Source: Roseibium hamelinense (GTDB lineage: Bacteria > Pseudomonadota > Alphaproteobacteria > Rhizobiales > Stappiaceae). Taken from it: a stretch of DNA of 64,000 bases. The notes under the pieces are model-generated. The model worked only from the letters and a program-made list of their open reading frames with translations, was not told the DNA's origin and did not search any database. Positions 27,009-35,956 of the stretch are shown here, one piece after another (the stretch's first letter is position 1; each line of letters begins with the position of its first letter). The DNA is taken from assembly GCF_007830545.1 (NCBI RefSeq), contig NZ_VLLF01000002.1, positions 124,001 to 188,000 of the forward strand, read 5' to 3'. Made by a program: the position numbers and the translations under genes.

Positions 27009-30000
27009 GTGACCAAGTCCGACGCTTTCGAACGCCTGCAAGACCTTGCCAAGCAACGCATTCTGGTGCTCGACGGGGCCATGGGCACCGAGATCCAACT
27101 GCTGAAACTGGACGAGGCCGCCTACCGGGGTGAACGGTTCAAGGACTGGCCCTCGGATGTGAAGGGCAACAACGATCTTCTTAGCCTGACGCTGCCGGAC
27201 GCGATCCGCAAAATCCATGTCGATTATCTGGAAGCCGGAGCCGACATTGTTGAAACCAACACGTTCTCGTCGACCACAATTGCCCAAGCCGACTACGGCA
27301 TGGAAGAGCTGGCCTATGAGCTGAATTTTGTGGGTGCGAAACTGGCTCGCGAGGCGTGCGATCTGGTTGAAGCCAAAGATCCCTCACGGCCCAGGTTTGT
27401 GGCCGGGGCGCTCGGGCCGACCAACAGGACCGCCTCGATCTCTCCGGATGTGAACAACCCGGGCTTCCGGGCTGTCAGCTTCGATGATTTGCGGATTACC
27501 TACGCCGAGGCTGTGCGCGGCCTGGTCAAGGGCGGGGCAGATATCATTCTGGTCGAGACCATCTTCGATACGCTCAATGCCAAGGCGGCACTCTTTGCGA
27601 TTGACGAGGTTTTTGAAGAAACCGGCAAGACTTTACCGGTCATGATTTCCGGCACGATTACGGATTTGTCCGGCCGGACCCTTTCCGGGCAGACCGCAGA
27701 GGCGTTCTGGAATTCGGTCCGCCATGCCAACCCTCTGACAATTGGCCTGAATTGTGCCCTGGGTGCCAAAGAAATGCGTGCCCATGTCGCCGATTTATCG
27801 CGCGTTGCCGACACGCTGGTCTGCGCCTATCCCAACGCGGGTTTGCCCAACGAATTCGGTGAATATGACGAGAGTCCGGAACATATGGCCTCGCTAGTCG
27901 GCGAATTCGCCGAGGCTGGCCTCGTCAACATGGTCGGCGGCTGCTGCGGTACGACGCCGGCGCACATCAAGGCTATAGCCGAAGCGGTCGAAGGCAAAGC
28001 GCCACGTGAAATCTCGCAGGTGGACCGGTTCATGCGTTTGTCGGGGCTGGAGCCTTTCACGGTCACACCCGAGGTCAATTTCGTGAACGTCGGCGAGCGC
28101 ACCAATGTGACCGGCTCGGCGAAGTTCCGCAAACTGATCAAGGAAGGCGACTACGCAACGGCACTGGATGTGGCCCGCAGTCAGGTAGACAACGGCGCCC
28201 AGATCATCGATGTGAACATGGACGAGGGGCTGCTGGATTCAGAAGAGGCGATGGTGACCTTCTTGAATCTGGTCGCGGCGGAGCCTGATATTGCCCGAGT
28301 TCCGGTCATGGTCGACAGCTCGAAGTGGACCGTCATTGAAGCGGGACTGAAGTGTCTTCAGGGCAAGGGCGTCGTGAACTCGATCTCTCTGAAAGAGGGC
28401 GAGGAAGCCTTTGTTGCGCAGGCAAAGCTGATCCGCCGGTACGGCGCCGCCGTCGTGATCATGGCGTTTGATGAGCAAGGTCAGGCCGACACATTCGAGC
28501 GCAAGATCGAGATCTGCAAACGCTCCTATGATGTTCTGGTCGAAAAAGTCGGGTTTCCGCCGGAAGACATCATTTTCGATCCGAATATTTTTGCTGTCGC
28601 AACCGGGATTGAAGAGCACAACAACTACGGTGTCGACTTTATCGAGGCGACCGGCTGGATTCGGGAAAACCTTCCGCACGCCCATGTTTCGGGCGGCGTG
28701 TCCAACCTGTCTTTCTCGTTCCGCGGGAACGAGGGCGTGCGCGAGGCCATGCACTCGGTGTTCCTGTATCACTGCATCGCCAAAGGCATGGACATGGGCA
28801 TCGTCAATGCCGGACAGCTGGCGGTGTATGACAAGCTCGATCCGGAATTGCGGGAGCTCTGTGAGGATGTTGTTCTCAACCGCCGCGACGATGCGACCGA
28901 CCGTATGCTTGAAGCTGCGGAACGCTGGAAAGGTGAGGGCGGCAAGAAAAAGGAAGCCGATCTCAGCTGGCGTGAGTTGCCGGTCGCCAAACGCCTGGAG
29001 CATGCCCTGGTCAACGGTATCGCCGACTATGTCGTAGAAGACACGGAAGAGGCCCGCCAAAGCTTCGACCGGCCCCTCCATGTCATCGAGGGCCCTTTGA
29101 TGGATGGCATGAATGTGGTGGGCGACCTGTTCGGTTCAGGTCAGATGTTCTTGCCGCAGGTTGTCAAATCCGCCCGCGTCATGAAAAAGGCTGTCGCCTA
29201 CCTGATGCCATTCATGGAAAAGGAAAAGGAAGAACAGGGGCTTACCGGCCAATCTTCTGCGGGTAAAATCCTCATGGCCACGGTCAAGGGCGATGTACAT
29301 GATATCGGCAAAAACATTGTCGGCGTTGTTCTGCAGTGTAACAATTTCGAGGTGATCGACCTTGGCGTCATGGTTCCGGCGGCCAAGATCCTGGAAATCG
29401 CGAAACAGGAAAAAGTCGACATCATTGGCCTAAGCGGTCTGATCACACCGTCGCTTGACGAAATGTGCCATGTGGCCGCTGAACTGGAGCGCGAGGGTAT
29501 GGATGTGCCCTTGTTGATCGGCGGCGCCACGACAAGTCGCATTCATACGGCCGTAAAGATCCATCCGAACTACCAGCGTGGCCAGGCGATTTACGTCACC
29601 GACGCCGGACGCGCAGTCGGAGTTGCGTCTAAACTGATGAGCGAAAACGGTCGCGACCCTTATTACGCAAAGGTGCGCAGTGAATATGCCGACATCGCCG
29701 AGCAGCATGCCAATGCACGCAGCGGAGGGCAAAGAGTTAGCATCGAAACGGCACGCGCGAATGCTTTCCAGCCTGATTTCAAAGCTCATAAGCCGGTCAA
29801 GCCCAAGATGCCTGGGTCCAAAGTGTTTGATGAATTTCCGCTGGAAGAGCTGGCTCCAATGATCGATTGGACCCCGTTTTTTGCAACCTGGGAAATCAAG
29901 GGGCGGTTCCCGGAGGTCCTGCGGGACAACCGCTACGGTCCGGCCGCGACCGCACTCTATGACGATGCACGGCGCATGCTGGACGAGATTGTGGAGAAGA

Positions 30001-30737
30001 AGCTCCTGAGTGCGCGTGGAGTTGCCTCGCTGTGGCCGGCCAATGCCGAGGGCGACGACATCCGCGTCTATACCGATGAGAACCGGACTGAAACGCTGGC
30101 AACGTTCCATACGTTGCGCCAGCAGATGGCGCGGGCGTCGGGCGGCCGGGCAAATGTTGCCATGAGCGATTTTCTGGCCAGTGCCGACAGCGGCACGCCG
30201 GACTGGATCGGTGGCTTTGCAGTTACTGCGGGGCATGGCGAAAACGAACTCGCCGAACGCTACGCCCGTGATGGGGACGACTATAACAAGATCCTCAGCC
30301 AGGCCCTGGCCGACAGGCTGGCCGAAGCATTTGCTGAAAAACTGCACCAAATCGTCCGGACAAACCTGTGGGGATATGCGCCGGACGAAGCGCTTTCGGT
30401 CGAGGATATCATCTCTGAAAAATACGACGGCATCAGGCCGGCGCCCGGGTATCCGGCGCAGCCTGATCATACGGAAAAAGAGACCTTGTTCCGTCTGCTG
30501 GATGCCGAGGCGAAAACCGGCATCTTTTTGACCGAGAGCTTTGCAATGGCGCCCGGCTCCTCGGTTTCGGGGCTCTATTTTGCCCATCCTGACAGCCATT
30601 ACTTCGGAGTTGGCAAAATCGAGCAGGACCAGGTGGCGGACTATGCCGCGCGCAAGGGGTGGGATCTGGCGCTCGCAGAGCGTTGGCTGGCGCCAATCCT
30701 CAATTATGACCCGGCGCGGCTTGAAGCTGCGGAGTAA
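27009..30737 (+). CDS. metH: Cobalamin-dependent methionine synthase
   Basis: 1242 residues from GTG 27009, with CAGGA six to nine bases upstream. The four modules are present: homocysteine-binding (about 15-330, zinc cysteines near 250 and C312-C313 in VGGCCGTTP), methyltetrahydrofolate-binding (about 355-615), cap and cobalamin-binding (about 650-880, with the lower-ligand His764 in GDVHDIGKN), and the SAM-reactivation domain (about 895-1230). It moves the methyl group from methylfolate to homocysteine. It is 166 bases after metF, likely in the same operon under the SahR-like regulator. No cobalamin riboswitch is visible upstream. Confidence 0.97.
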   Translation: MTKSDAFERLQDLAKQRILVLDGAMGTEIQLLKLDEAAYRGERFKDWPSDVKGNNDLLSLTLPDAIRKIHVDYLEAGADIVETNTFSSTTIAQADYGMEELAYELNFVGAKLAREACDLVEAKDPSRPRFVAGALGPTNRTASISPDVNNPGFRAVSFDDLRITYAEAVRGLVKGGADIILVETIFDTLNAKAALFAIDEVFEETGKTLPVMISGTITDLSGRTLSGQTAEAFWNSVRHANPLTIGLNCALGAKEMRAHVADLSRVADTLVCAYPNAGLPNEFGEYDESPEHMASLVGEFAEAGLVNMVGGCCGTTPAHIKAIAEAVEGKAPREISQVDRFMRLSGLEPFTVTPEVNFVNVGERTNVTGSAKFRKLIKEGDYATALDVARSQVDNGAQIIDVNMDEGLLDSEEAMVTFLNLVAAEPDIARVPVMVDSSKWTVIEAGLKCLQGKGVVNSISLKEGEEAFVAQAKLIRRYGAAVVIMAFDEQGQADTFERKIEICKRSYDVLVEKVGFPPEDIIFDPNIFAVATGIEEHNNYGVDFIEATGWIRENLPHAHVSGGVSNLSFSFRGNEGVREAMHSVFLYHCIAKGMDMGIVNAGQLAVYDKLDPELRELCEDVVLNRRDDATDRMLEAAERWKGEGGKKKEADLSWRELPVAKRLEHALVNGIADYVVEDTEEARQSFDRPLHVIEGPLMDGMNVVGDLFGSGQMFLPQVVKSARVMKKAVAYLMPFMEKEKEEQGLTGQSSAGKILMATVKGDVHDIGKNIVGVVLQCNNFEVIDLGVMVPAAKILEIAKQEKVDIIGLSGLITPSLDEMCHVAAELEREGMDVPLLIGGATTSRIHTAVKIHPNYQRGQAIYVTDAGRAVGVASKLMSENGRDPYYAKVRSEYADIAEQHANARSGGQRVSIETARANAFQPDFKAHKPVKPKMPGSKVFDEFPLEELAPMIDWTPFFATWEIKGRFPEVLRDNRYGPAATALYDDARRMLDEIVEKKLLSARGVASLWPANAEGDDIRVYTDENRTETLATFHTLRQQMARASGGRANVAMSDFLASADSGTPDWIGGFAVTAGHGENELAERYARDGDDYNKILSQALADRLAEAFAEKLHQIVRTNLWGYAPDEALSVEDIISEKYDGIRPAPGYPAQPDHTEKETLFRLLDAEAKTGIFLTESFAMAPGSSVSGLYFAHPDSHYFGVGKIEQDQVADYAARKGWDLALAERWLAPILNYDPARLEAAE

Positions 30738-30795
30738 CCGGCCGCAGCAATGAACGCAGTGTTCACGATTTGGCACCTAGTCGGATCAAAAAGCA

Positions 30796-30855
30796 GAACT
30801 TATCTCCGGTTCAGATGAACAACAGGGCGCGGCCCTCAGAACTGGAGATAAGTTC
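30796..30855 (+). promoter_or_regulatory. Long inverted repeat covering the azoR ribosome binding site
   Basis: GAACTTATCTCCGGTTC (30796-30812) and GAACTGGAGATAAGTTC (30839-30855) are reverse complements with one mismatch in 17. The second arm contains the GGAG at 30844-30847 and ends one base before ATG 30857. Each arm is itself GAAC-N9-GTTC. The loop between them has its own short GGGC/GCCC stem. It could be a translation-blocking hairpin or a pair of dimeric repressor sites 43 bases apart. Confidence 0.7.
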
Positions 30856-30856
30856 G

Positions 30857-31459
30857 ATGTCTGCTACAACCGCCAAAATTTTGAAAATTGATGCCTCTGC
30901 GCGCAAGCAGGGCTCGGTTACGCGTCAGCTCGGCAATGAGCTGGTGACCAAGCTCCTAGAGCAGAACCCGGACGCTAAGATTCTAAGCCGGGACGTCGCT
31001 TCTGGACTTCCTGTCATCGATGAGGAATGGGTCGGTGCCAACTTCACCCCGGCAGCGGATCGCAGTGCCGCCCAGAAGCTGAAACTTGCGCTTTCAGACA
31101 CTCTGGTTGAGGAGCTAAAGGCAGCAGATACGATTGTCCTGGGGGTTCCGGTGTACAATTTCGGCATTCCGGCGGCGCTCAAAAGCTGGGTCGACCAGGT
31201 CGGTCGCGCGGGGCTGACGTTCAAGTACACTGAAAACGGACCGTTGGGTTTGCTTGAAGGCAAGAAAGCCTACGTTCTGCTGGCGTCCGGCGGTACGAAG
31301 GTCGGCTCTGAAATTGACTTCGCGTCCGGGTACATCAAACATTTCCTGGGTTTCATCGGGATTACGGATGTCACAGTCATCGCAGCCGATCAATTGATGG
31401 CCGATACAGACAAAACCAGCCAGGCGCTAGATGCCGTCCGGCAGGCTGCGGCAGCCTAA
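30857..31459 (+). CDS. azoR: FMN-dependent NADH-azoreductase / quinone reductase
   Basis: 200 residues from ATG 30857, whose ribosome site is in the inverted-repeat arm; the frame is open 87 bases further 5' through the repeat, without coding character. The flavodoxin-like fold is shown by LKIDASARKQGSVTR (phosphate loop), VLGVPVYNFGIPAALKSWVD (flavin contact), and LLASGG. This family reduces quinones and azo compounds with two electrons and often answers to quinone or electrophile stress. The following terminator at 31591-31627 closes the transcript. Confidence 0.92.
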   Translation: MSATTAKILKIDASARKQGSVTRQLGNELVTKLLEQNPDAKILSRDVASGLPVIDEEWVGANFTPAADRSAAQKLKLALSDTLVEELKAADTIVLGVPVYNFGIPAALKSWVDQVGRAGLTFKYTENGPLGLLEGKKAYVLLASGGTKVGSEIDFASGYIKHFLGFIGITDVTVIAADQLMADTDKTSQALDAVRQAAAA

Positions 31460-31590
31460 ACGCCGCTCTCGGAGTTCCGCTGGGTCAAACACGTTGCGTA
31501 TCAAAAGCTCCTGGCCCGCTGTGCCGACTGGAGGCACTGTCTATCCGGCTGGCTCTGGCCAAACATAACACGGATAAACTCTTTTTAAAA

Positions 31591-31627
31591 AAATAGCCGC
31601 TGCAGAATTGGATCTGCGCGGCTATTT
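31591..31627. terminator. Bidirectional intrinsic terminator
   Basis: AAATAGCCGC (31591-31600) and GCGGCTATTT (31618-31627) are exact complements, with an added GCAGA/TCTGC pair (31602-31606 / 31613-31617). The T and A runs outside fit termination on both strands: azoR (+) and the short gene at 31718 (-). Confidence 0.8.
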
Positions 31628-31717
31628 CAATTTAACTTCTACTATGGCGGCGGTCGAATGTCCCGTATTTCCCGGCCCGCCATCCTCATTTACGTCTGAG
31701 TGGACGTGCGCCTTGCT

Positions 31718-31801
31718 TTAGAAGACGCCGATCACAATTCCTGCCAAGAATCCAAAAGCGACCAGAAAGGCGAGCATGTTCAAGTTTCGCGCCAAGGTCA
31801 T
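31718..31801 (-). CDS. 27-residue single-pass membrane protein
   Basis: 84 bases coding 27 residues, starting MTLARNLN, then MLAFLVAFGFLAGIVIGVF as one transmembrane helix to the end. A textbook ribosome site, GGGAGG, lies six to seven bases before the ATG. The minus strand downstream has the strong terminator at 31591-31627. Short basic N-terminus plus helix is typical of small inner-membrane regulators of larger proteins, but I know no named family. It is too short for usual gene finders. The role is not inferred. Confidence 0.7.
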   Translation of the reverse strand: MTLARNLNMLAFLVAFGFLAGIVIGVF

Positions 31802-32214
31802 GATTGGCCTCCCACTTAGCTTTGTTAACGTATGAAGTGTACGAAAGCCTTTGGCACATTAGAAGCGAAAAAGATGCTGCGCTGCACTTTGACGCGGAAT
31901 GTTTTTCTGGAGATGTGCTGAATTTCATAAAAATTCAATCGCTTAGCCGGCATACCGGCGGGTGTGAAAATTTTGGCTTTTTTGGTGGGCTCTGCCACAA
32001 ATGGTCGGCTTTGAGCAGAGGGTTATGGTTAATTGGGACAGGTTGGTATAAAGATGAAAAATTGTATAAAAGTATTTATGCAATCAAAATATTTGACTCC
32101 CTCTGTATTCTTTCCAGTAAATGTCTCATAAGTTGAGAAAAGCGCCTGATAGTATGGATACGTAGTGCTATTTTAACGACCACGTACTAAGCTTATGGTC
32201 TGTCCTTTGAAGGA
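31802..32214. other. AT-rich intergenic region before the second DUF2336 gene
   Basis: About 410 bases. The left end holds the promoter of the small membrane protein (-). The remainder, notably 32020-32200, is AT-rich and includes the promoter region for the gene at 32227. I see no convincing additional gene or RNA. Confidence 0.4.
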
Positions 32215-32226
32215 ATGCTTGATCGG

Positions 32227-33351
32227 ATGTTCAGCCTGACAAAGCTGGCAGAGCTTGCCACCGATACCAGCGCGACCGGCCGGAAAAGCCTGGTCAGTGC
32301 AGTGACGGACATGTTCATGACTGCGGACAAGGATCGTGTCGAACAGATCAGTTTGATCTTTGGCGATATCGTTCTGAAGGTTCTGGGGCAGCTTGAACAT
32401 GAAGCGCGGCTGGCATTGGCCAAGCGGGTGAGCGAGCACGATCAAGCGCCCACGAAACTTATGAAAGCTCTGGCAACCGATGAGGCGGATGTTGCGGCAC
32501 CCGTCTTGCAGAACTCTCCGGTTTTCGATGCGGATGATCTGGTCGACATAGCATCGAATGCGACCATGGACCATTTGGTTGCCATCGCCAAACGCAAGAA
32601 AATTGAAGAGAAGGTGACCAGCGTCCTTGTCGAGCGCGGCGATGATAAGGTTCTCACCACAGTGGCCGAAAACGAGGGGGCCAGGTTCTACGACGAAGCT
32701 TTCGAACTTCTGGTGCAGCGCGCAAAGGCAGTTCCGGCGATTCAGGAAGCGCTTATTTCGCGAAAGGATCTGCCGCATGATGCTGCCCGTCATCTCGTGC
32801 CATTTCTCAGCCACGAGCTGGCGGAACGGGTCAAGTCTCTTGGCGCAGACAGCGTGCTGGTTGAGGTAATGGCGGAGCGGGCTGCCGAAGAGGTGACCGC
32901 ACGGGCCCGCCGTCTTGAAGACGAGCGGGAACAGACCAACAAGATCATCAACGAAGTTGCTGCTGGTACACGTAAAATAGACGATGCTGTCGCTTATTTT
33001 GCCAAGCAGGATAAGGCCGCCGAGCTTGGAATGCTGCTGGCGAAAGTCAGCCATTTGCCACTTGGGTCGGTCTCAACGCTGATCTACAGCAAGTCAGACA
33101 AGCCGCTGATCATCCTGTGCAAGGCGAATGACGTATCGGAAATGGCCTACAAGAGCGTTTTGACCATGCGGGCGAAACGGCTTAACCTCGGCGGTCTTGA
33201 GTTGAACGAGGCAATCAAACGCTATGCCTCTCTGCCGAAAAGCGGAGCGGTGCGCTCGCTGGAGTCGATCAAGGAAGCTGCCCGGCAGGCGCACCCTGAG
33301 CCCGCCAAGGACGATACGGAGAAAGACATTCCGTTTGCCGTGCACAGGTGA
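32227..33351 (+). CDS. DUF2336 domain protein (second copy)
   Basis: About 374 residues from ATG 32227; an in-frame ATG at 32215 has AAGGA touching it, so 32227 is preferred. The pattern is that of DUF2336: KLAELATDTSATGRKSLVSA, VTDMFMTADKDRVEQISLIF, and the middle KVTSVLVERGDDKVLTTVAE, which parallels the ISEEVSDVLVRRGDLRVKRK block of the copy at 18658. All-helical and soluble. Function unknown. It is alone between an AT-rich region and a convergent LysE-family exporter. Confidence 0.8.
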   Translation: MFSLTKLAELATDTSATGRKSLVSAVTDMFMTADKDRVEQISLIFGDIVLKVLGQLEHEARLALAKRVSEHDQAPTKLMKALATDEADVAAPVLQNSPVFDADDLVDIASNATMDHLVAIAKRKKIEEKVTSVLVERGDDKVLTTVAENEGARFYDEAFELLVQRAKAVPAIQEALISRKDLPHDAARHLVPFLSHELAERVKSLGADSVLVEVMAERAAEEVTARARRLEDEREQTNKIINEVAAGTRKIDDAVAYFAKQDKAAELGMLLAKVSHLPLGSVSTLIYSKSDKPLIILCKANDVSEMAYKSVLTMRAKRLNLGGLELNEAIKRYASLPKSGAVRSLESIKEAARQAHPEPAKDDTEKDIPFAVHR

Positions 33352-33386
33352 AATGCAGCCCCTTTAGTCTTGGATTGCAGGGAGTC

Positions 33387-34013
33387 TCAAGCATTTCCCC
33401 GTTGAAGCCGGGCTGTTAGCAAAGCCGCTCCGATGAGAAAGCTGCCGCCGATGCGGTTTATGAGACCCACGATGGCAGGACTTTTCAGTCGTGTGCCGAT
33501 GGCGCTGGCGGCCAGCGCGTAAACAGCGGCGTTCAAAACACCCAGCACCACAAATGTTGCGCCAAGGATTACGAGTTGCGGAGCGATTGGCGCTCCGGGC
33601 GCAATGAAGTGTGGCAGGAATGCCATGAAAAAGACGATGCCCTTGGGATTGAGCGCGGTGACCACAAAGGCATTGAGAAAGATTTTTTTCGCAAGTGTTT
33701 CCGGCAAGTTGACCGTCTCAAGCGCAGATGAAGGCGCACGCCACATTTTGACGCCGAGCCAAAGCAGATAAGCAGCGCCTGCCCATTTCAAAATCCCGAA
33801 CGCGGTTGCGGATGCCGCAAGAATGGCACCCAGCCCGAGGAGTGACACGGTTGCCGCTGTGGCATCGCCGAGCCCCACTCCGAGAACGCTTGCCGTTGCT
33901 GATTTTCGGCCATGTGACAGGGCATAACTGACAACCAGCATAATGGTCGGTCCGGGCACGGCGAGCACCACGAGCGTCGCGACGATATAGGCTGCATAAA
34001 GTTCAAGGCTCAT
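33387..34013 (-). CDS. LysE/RhtB-family amino-acid exporter
   Basis: 208 residues with about six membrane helices. The family signature is the N-terminal VLAVPGPTIMLVVSYALSHG, followed by LGVGLGDATAA and WAGAAYLLWLGVKMWRA, then NPKGIVFFMAFLPHFI. Members export lysine, homoserine, threonine or other small amino acids. The specific substrate cannot be called. It is divergent from the binding-protein gene at 34096 and convergent with the DUF2336 gene. Confidence 0.92.
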   Translation of the reverse strand: MSLELYAAYIVATLVVLAVPGPTIMLVVSYALSHGRKSATASVLGVGLGDATAATVSLLGLGAILAASATAFGILKWAGAAYLLWLGVKMWRAPSSALETVNLPETLAKKIFLNAFVVTALNPKGIVFFMAFLPHFIAPGAPIAPQLVILGATFVVLGVLNAAVYALAASAIGTRLKSPAIVGLINRIGGSFLIGAALLTARLQRGNA

Positions 34014-34095
34014 AGTTACTCCGAGTCAGGTTTCACCATTTTCGAATGTTTATGACATAGCCTCCGCAATAATACGCAAACCGACAGGGAAGTGT

Positions 34096-34968
34096 ATGAT
34101 CCGGCAGGCCGCCCGTATCGTTTGGGCTTTCGCACTCCTTATAGCCTCGCTTGTGCCGGCGTGTGCCGGGCAGACCATACGCCTTGGGATCGAGGGGCGC
34201 GGCGAAAGCTTTCAGCGGTATGAAGTATCTGTTTTGGAACTTGCGCTCGCTCATAGTGGCGAAGAAGTTACGCTTGACATTGTTCACCTTGGTGACATTG
34301 CGCAGGGCCGGACGCTTGTGGAATTTGAGAACGGCCGCGCGAACTTCGACGTGTTTTACAGTGGCGGATCAAAGGAGCGGGAAGGGCGTTTCCGGCAGAT
34401 CGATATTCCGTTGAGCCGTGGCCTTCTGGGGCATAGGATTTTCATTACCCACAAGGAAAAGCTGCCTGATCTCAACGCCATCAAGACGCTTGGCGAATTA
34501 AGGGACTTTGCGGTGATTGCCTGCGGCATCGGCTGGCCGGATAGCGCAATTCTGCAGAGGGCCGGGTTTAAAGTCGCGGTGGCCGAATGGGACGCCCTTT
34601 GGAAGATGGTGGATGCCGGCCGGGTCAACGCCTTCAGCCGCGGGCTCCATGAAGCCTTACCTGATCTCAAGGGAGTCAAGGAAGACTACCCGGACCTCGT
34701 CGTTGATGGGAACATTCTGCTTTCCTACAAGTATGATTTCTTCTTCTATGTCCACGAGCGTGACAACGCCCTGGCAGAGCTCATCAGGCGTGGTTTGAAT
34801 ACGGCTTATGAAAACGGTGCTTTTATGGAGCACTTTTACGGACATCCTGATATCAGGGCTGCGATTGCCCATATCGAACATTCAAAACCACGCCGGTTTC
34901 AGATTGACAACCCGCTGCTGTCTGCAAGACAGCGCGCCATACCGGATCGGTATTGGCATACATTCTGA
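34096..34968 (+). CDS. Periplasmic solute-binding-like protein
   Basis: 290 residues with a signal peptide (hydrophobic to about 24, ending PACAGQ). The mature part keeps the two-lobe binding-protein logic, with TIRLGIEGRGESFQRYE at the start and LGELRDFAVIACGIGWPDSA near the hinge, but no typical SBP_bac_3 ligand motif. Position 158 onward (LWKMVDAGRVNAFSRGLHEA) looks like the lobe I-lobe II crossover. No transport genes are adjacent. It differs clearly from the two paralogues in the first 7 kb. Confidence 0.65.
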   Translation: MIRQAARIVWAFALLIASLVPACAGQTIRLGIEGRGESFQRYEVSVLELALAHSGEEVTLDIVHLGDIAQGRTLVEFENGRANFDVFYSGGSKEREGRFRQIDIPLSRGLLGHRIFITHKEKLPDLNAIKTLGELRDFAVIACGIGWPDSAILQRAGFKVAVAEWDALWKMVDAGRVNAFSRGLHEALPDLKGVKEDYPDLVVDGNILLSYKYDFFFYVHERDNALAELIRRGLNTAYENGAFMEHFYGHPDIRAAIAHIEHSKPRRFQIDNPLLSARQRAIPDRYWHTF

Positions 34969-35083
34969 ACGTCGTGCACAGGTTCTTTCTTGCCGCATAC
35001 GTGAGCGGCTGGCAGCGTTTCGTTAAACCGAATAGGCTGCACCTTCTAAGACCTGATGAAGGGGCCGCTCTTTGAGGATCTGC

Positions 35084-35872
35084 ATGTATGTGGCGCATTT
35101 CGCACGGGCGGCACTTGTGCTCCTTGTCGTGCTGCTGTGTGCTCATGCGCAGGCTGAAGGCATCCCCAAACTGAAACCTGAAGCCGAAACCGACAGCGTG
35201 TTGGGCGGGCCGCCCACGCGCGAGTTTGGCGTTCCTCAGCCGAAACCAGGCCACTCCCAAACCGTAGGAGGGGCAGGGGAAACCCGGCAGGCAGAATCTG
35301 ATCAGAAGAATTCTGCTGCAGCGGCGCCTGTGCTATGCGGGCTGAAAAATGCAGAGTATTCTCAGGTCGAGCCAATTGTCGGCGAAAACGGATGCGGGAT
35401 TCCGGCCCCTGTGCTGGTAGAAAGTTTCGGTCTGGCCGGCAATCAAATAAGTCTGTCCCGCTCGGCAACCTTGTCTTGCGGGTTCTCGAAAACGCTTGGT
35501 GAGTGGGTGCGAAAGGACCTTAACCGAATTGCGAAAGAGCATCTGAACACCACACTTGGCACCTTGGTGACAGGCCCGGGTTACGTGTGCCGGCGCAGAA
35601 ACAATCAACCGGACGGCAAGCTGTCAGAGCATGCTTTGGGGACCGCGATCGACATCACCGCGTTTCAGACTGCAGACGGCAAGACTGTCAGCGTTGAAAA
35701 AGACTGGGGAACCGAAACTCCCAAAGGCCGTTTCTTATCTGATGTACACGCGTCAGCGTGCGCACGCTTTACAACCGTGCTCGGGCCGGACGTTGATCCA
35801 AACCATAAATCCCATTTTCACCTGGACATCGGATGCCACGGCCAAGCATGCACCTATCTGATTTGCCAATAA
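35084..35872 (+). CDS. Extensin-like C-terminal domain protein, secreted
   Basis: About 262 residues from ATG 35084, with AGGA six bases before; TTG 35072 is the longer alternative. The signal peptide runs to about HAQAEG. The C-terminal half matches the extensin-like (DUF3 type) domain: CGFSKTLGEWVRKDLNRIA, YVCRRRNNQPDGKLSEHA, GTAIDITAF, and HKSHFHLDIGCHG. The SEHALGTAIDI and HFHLD residues resemble a D-Ala-D-Ala peptidase-type metal site. Cysteines at 8-10 spaced positions probably form disulfides. It may act on cell-wall peptide, but this is inference. Confidence 0.85.
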   Translation: MYVAHFARAALVLLVVLLCAHAQAEGIPKLKPEAETDSVLGGPPTREFGVPQPKPGHSQTVGGAGETRQAESDQKNSAAAAPVLCGLKNAEYSQVEPIVGENGCGIPAPVLVESFGLAGNQISLSRSATLSCGFSKTLGEWVRKDLNRIAKEHLNTTLGTLVTGPGYVCRRRNNQPDGKLSEHALGTAIDITAFQTADGKTVSVEKDWGTETPKGRFLSDVHASACARFTTVLGPDVDPNHKSHFHLDIGCHGQACTYLICQ

Positions 35873-35956
35873 ACGGAAACACAAAGCAGCTCTTGCAATG
35901 CTCCGGTTCACTTGGTCCACTTGTCCAACCTGGAAGTTTCACCACAGAGGTCATTC

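Noticed and set aside
29430..30776. 448-residue open frame on the minus strand
   Set aside because: Antisense to metH, whose domains are complete; composition is that of a high-GC shadow frame.
31804..32136. 110-residue plus-strand frame in the AT-rich gap
   Set aside because: Composition is intergenic, no ribosome site, no motif, and it crosses the promoter of the small membrane protein.
35873..35956. speF-type RNA element before the decarboxylase
   Set aside because: The gap is only 84 bases and I could not find the expected structure.
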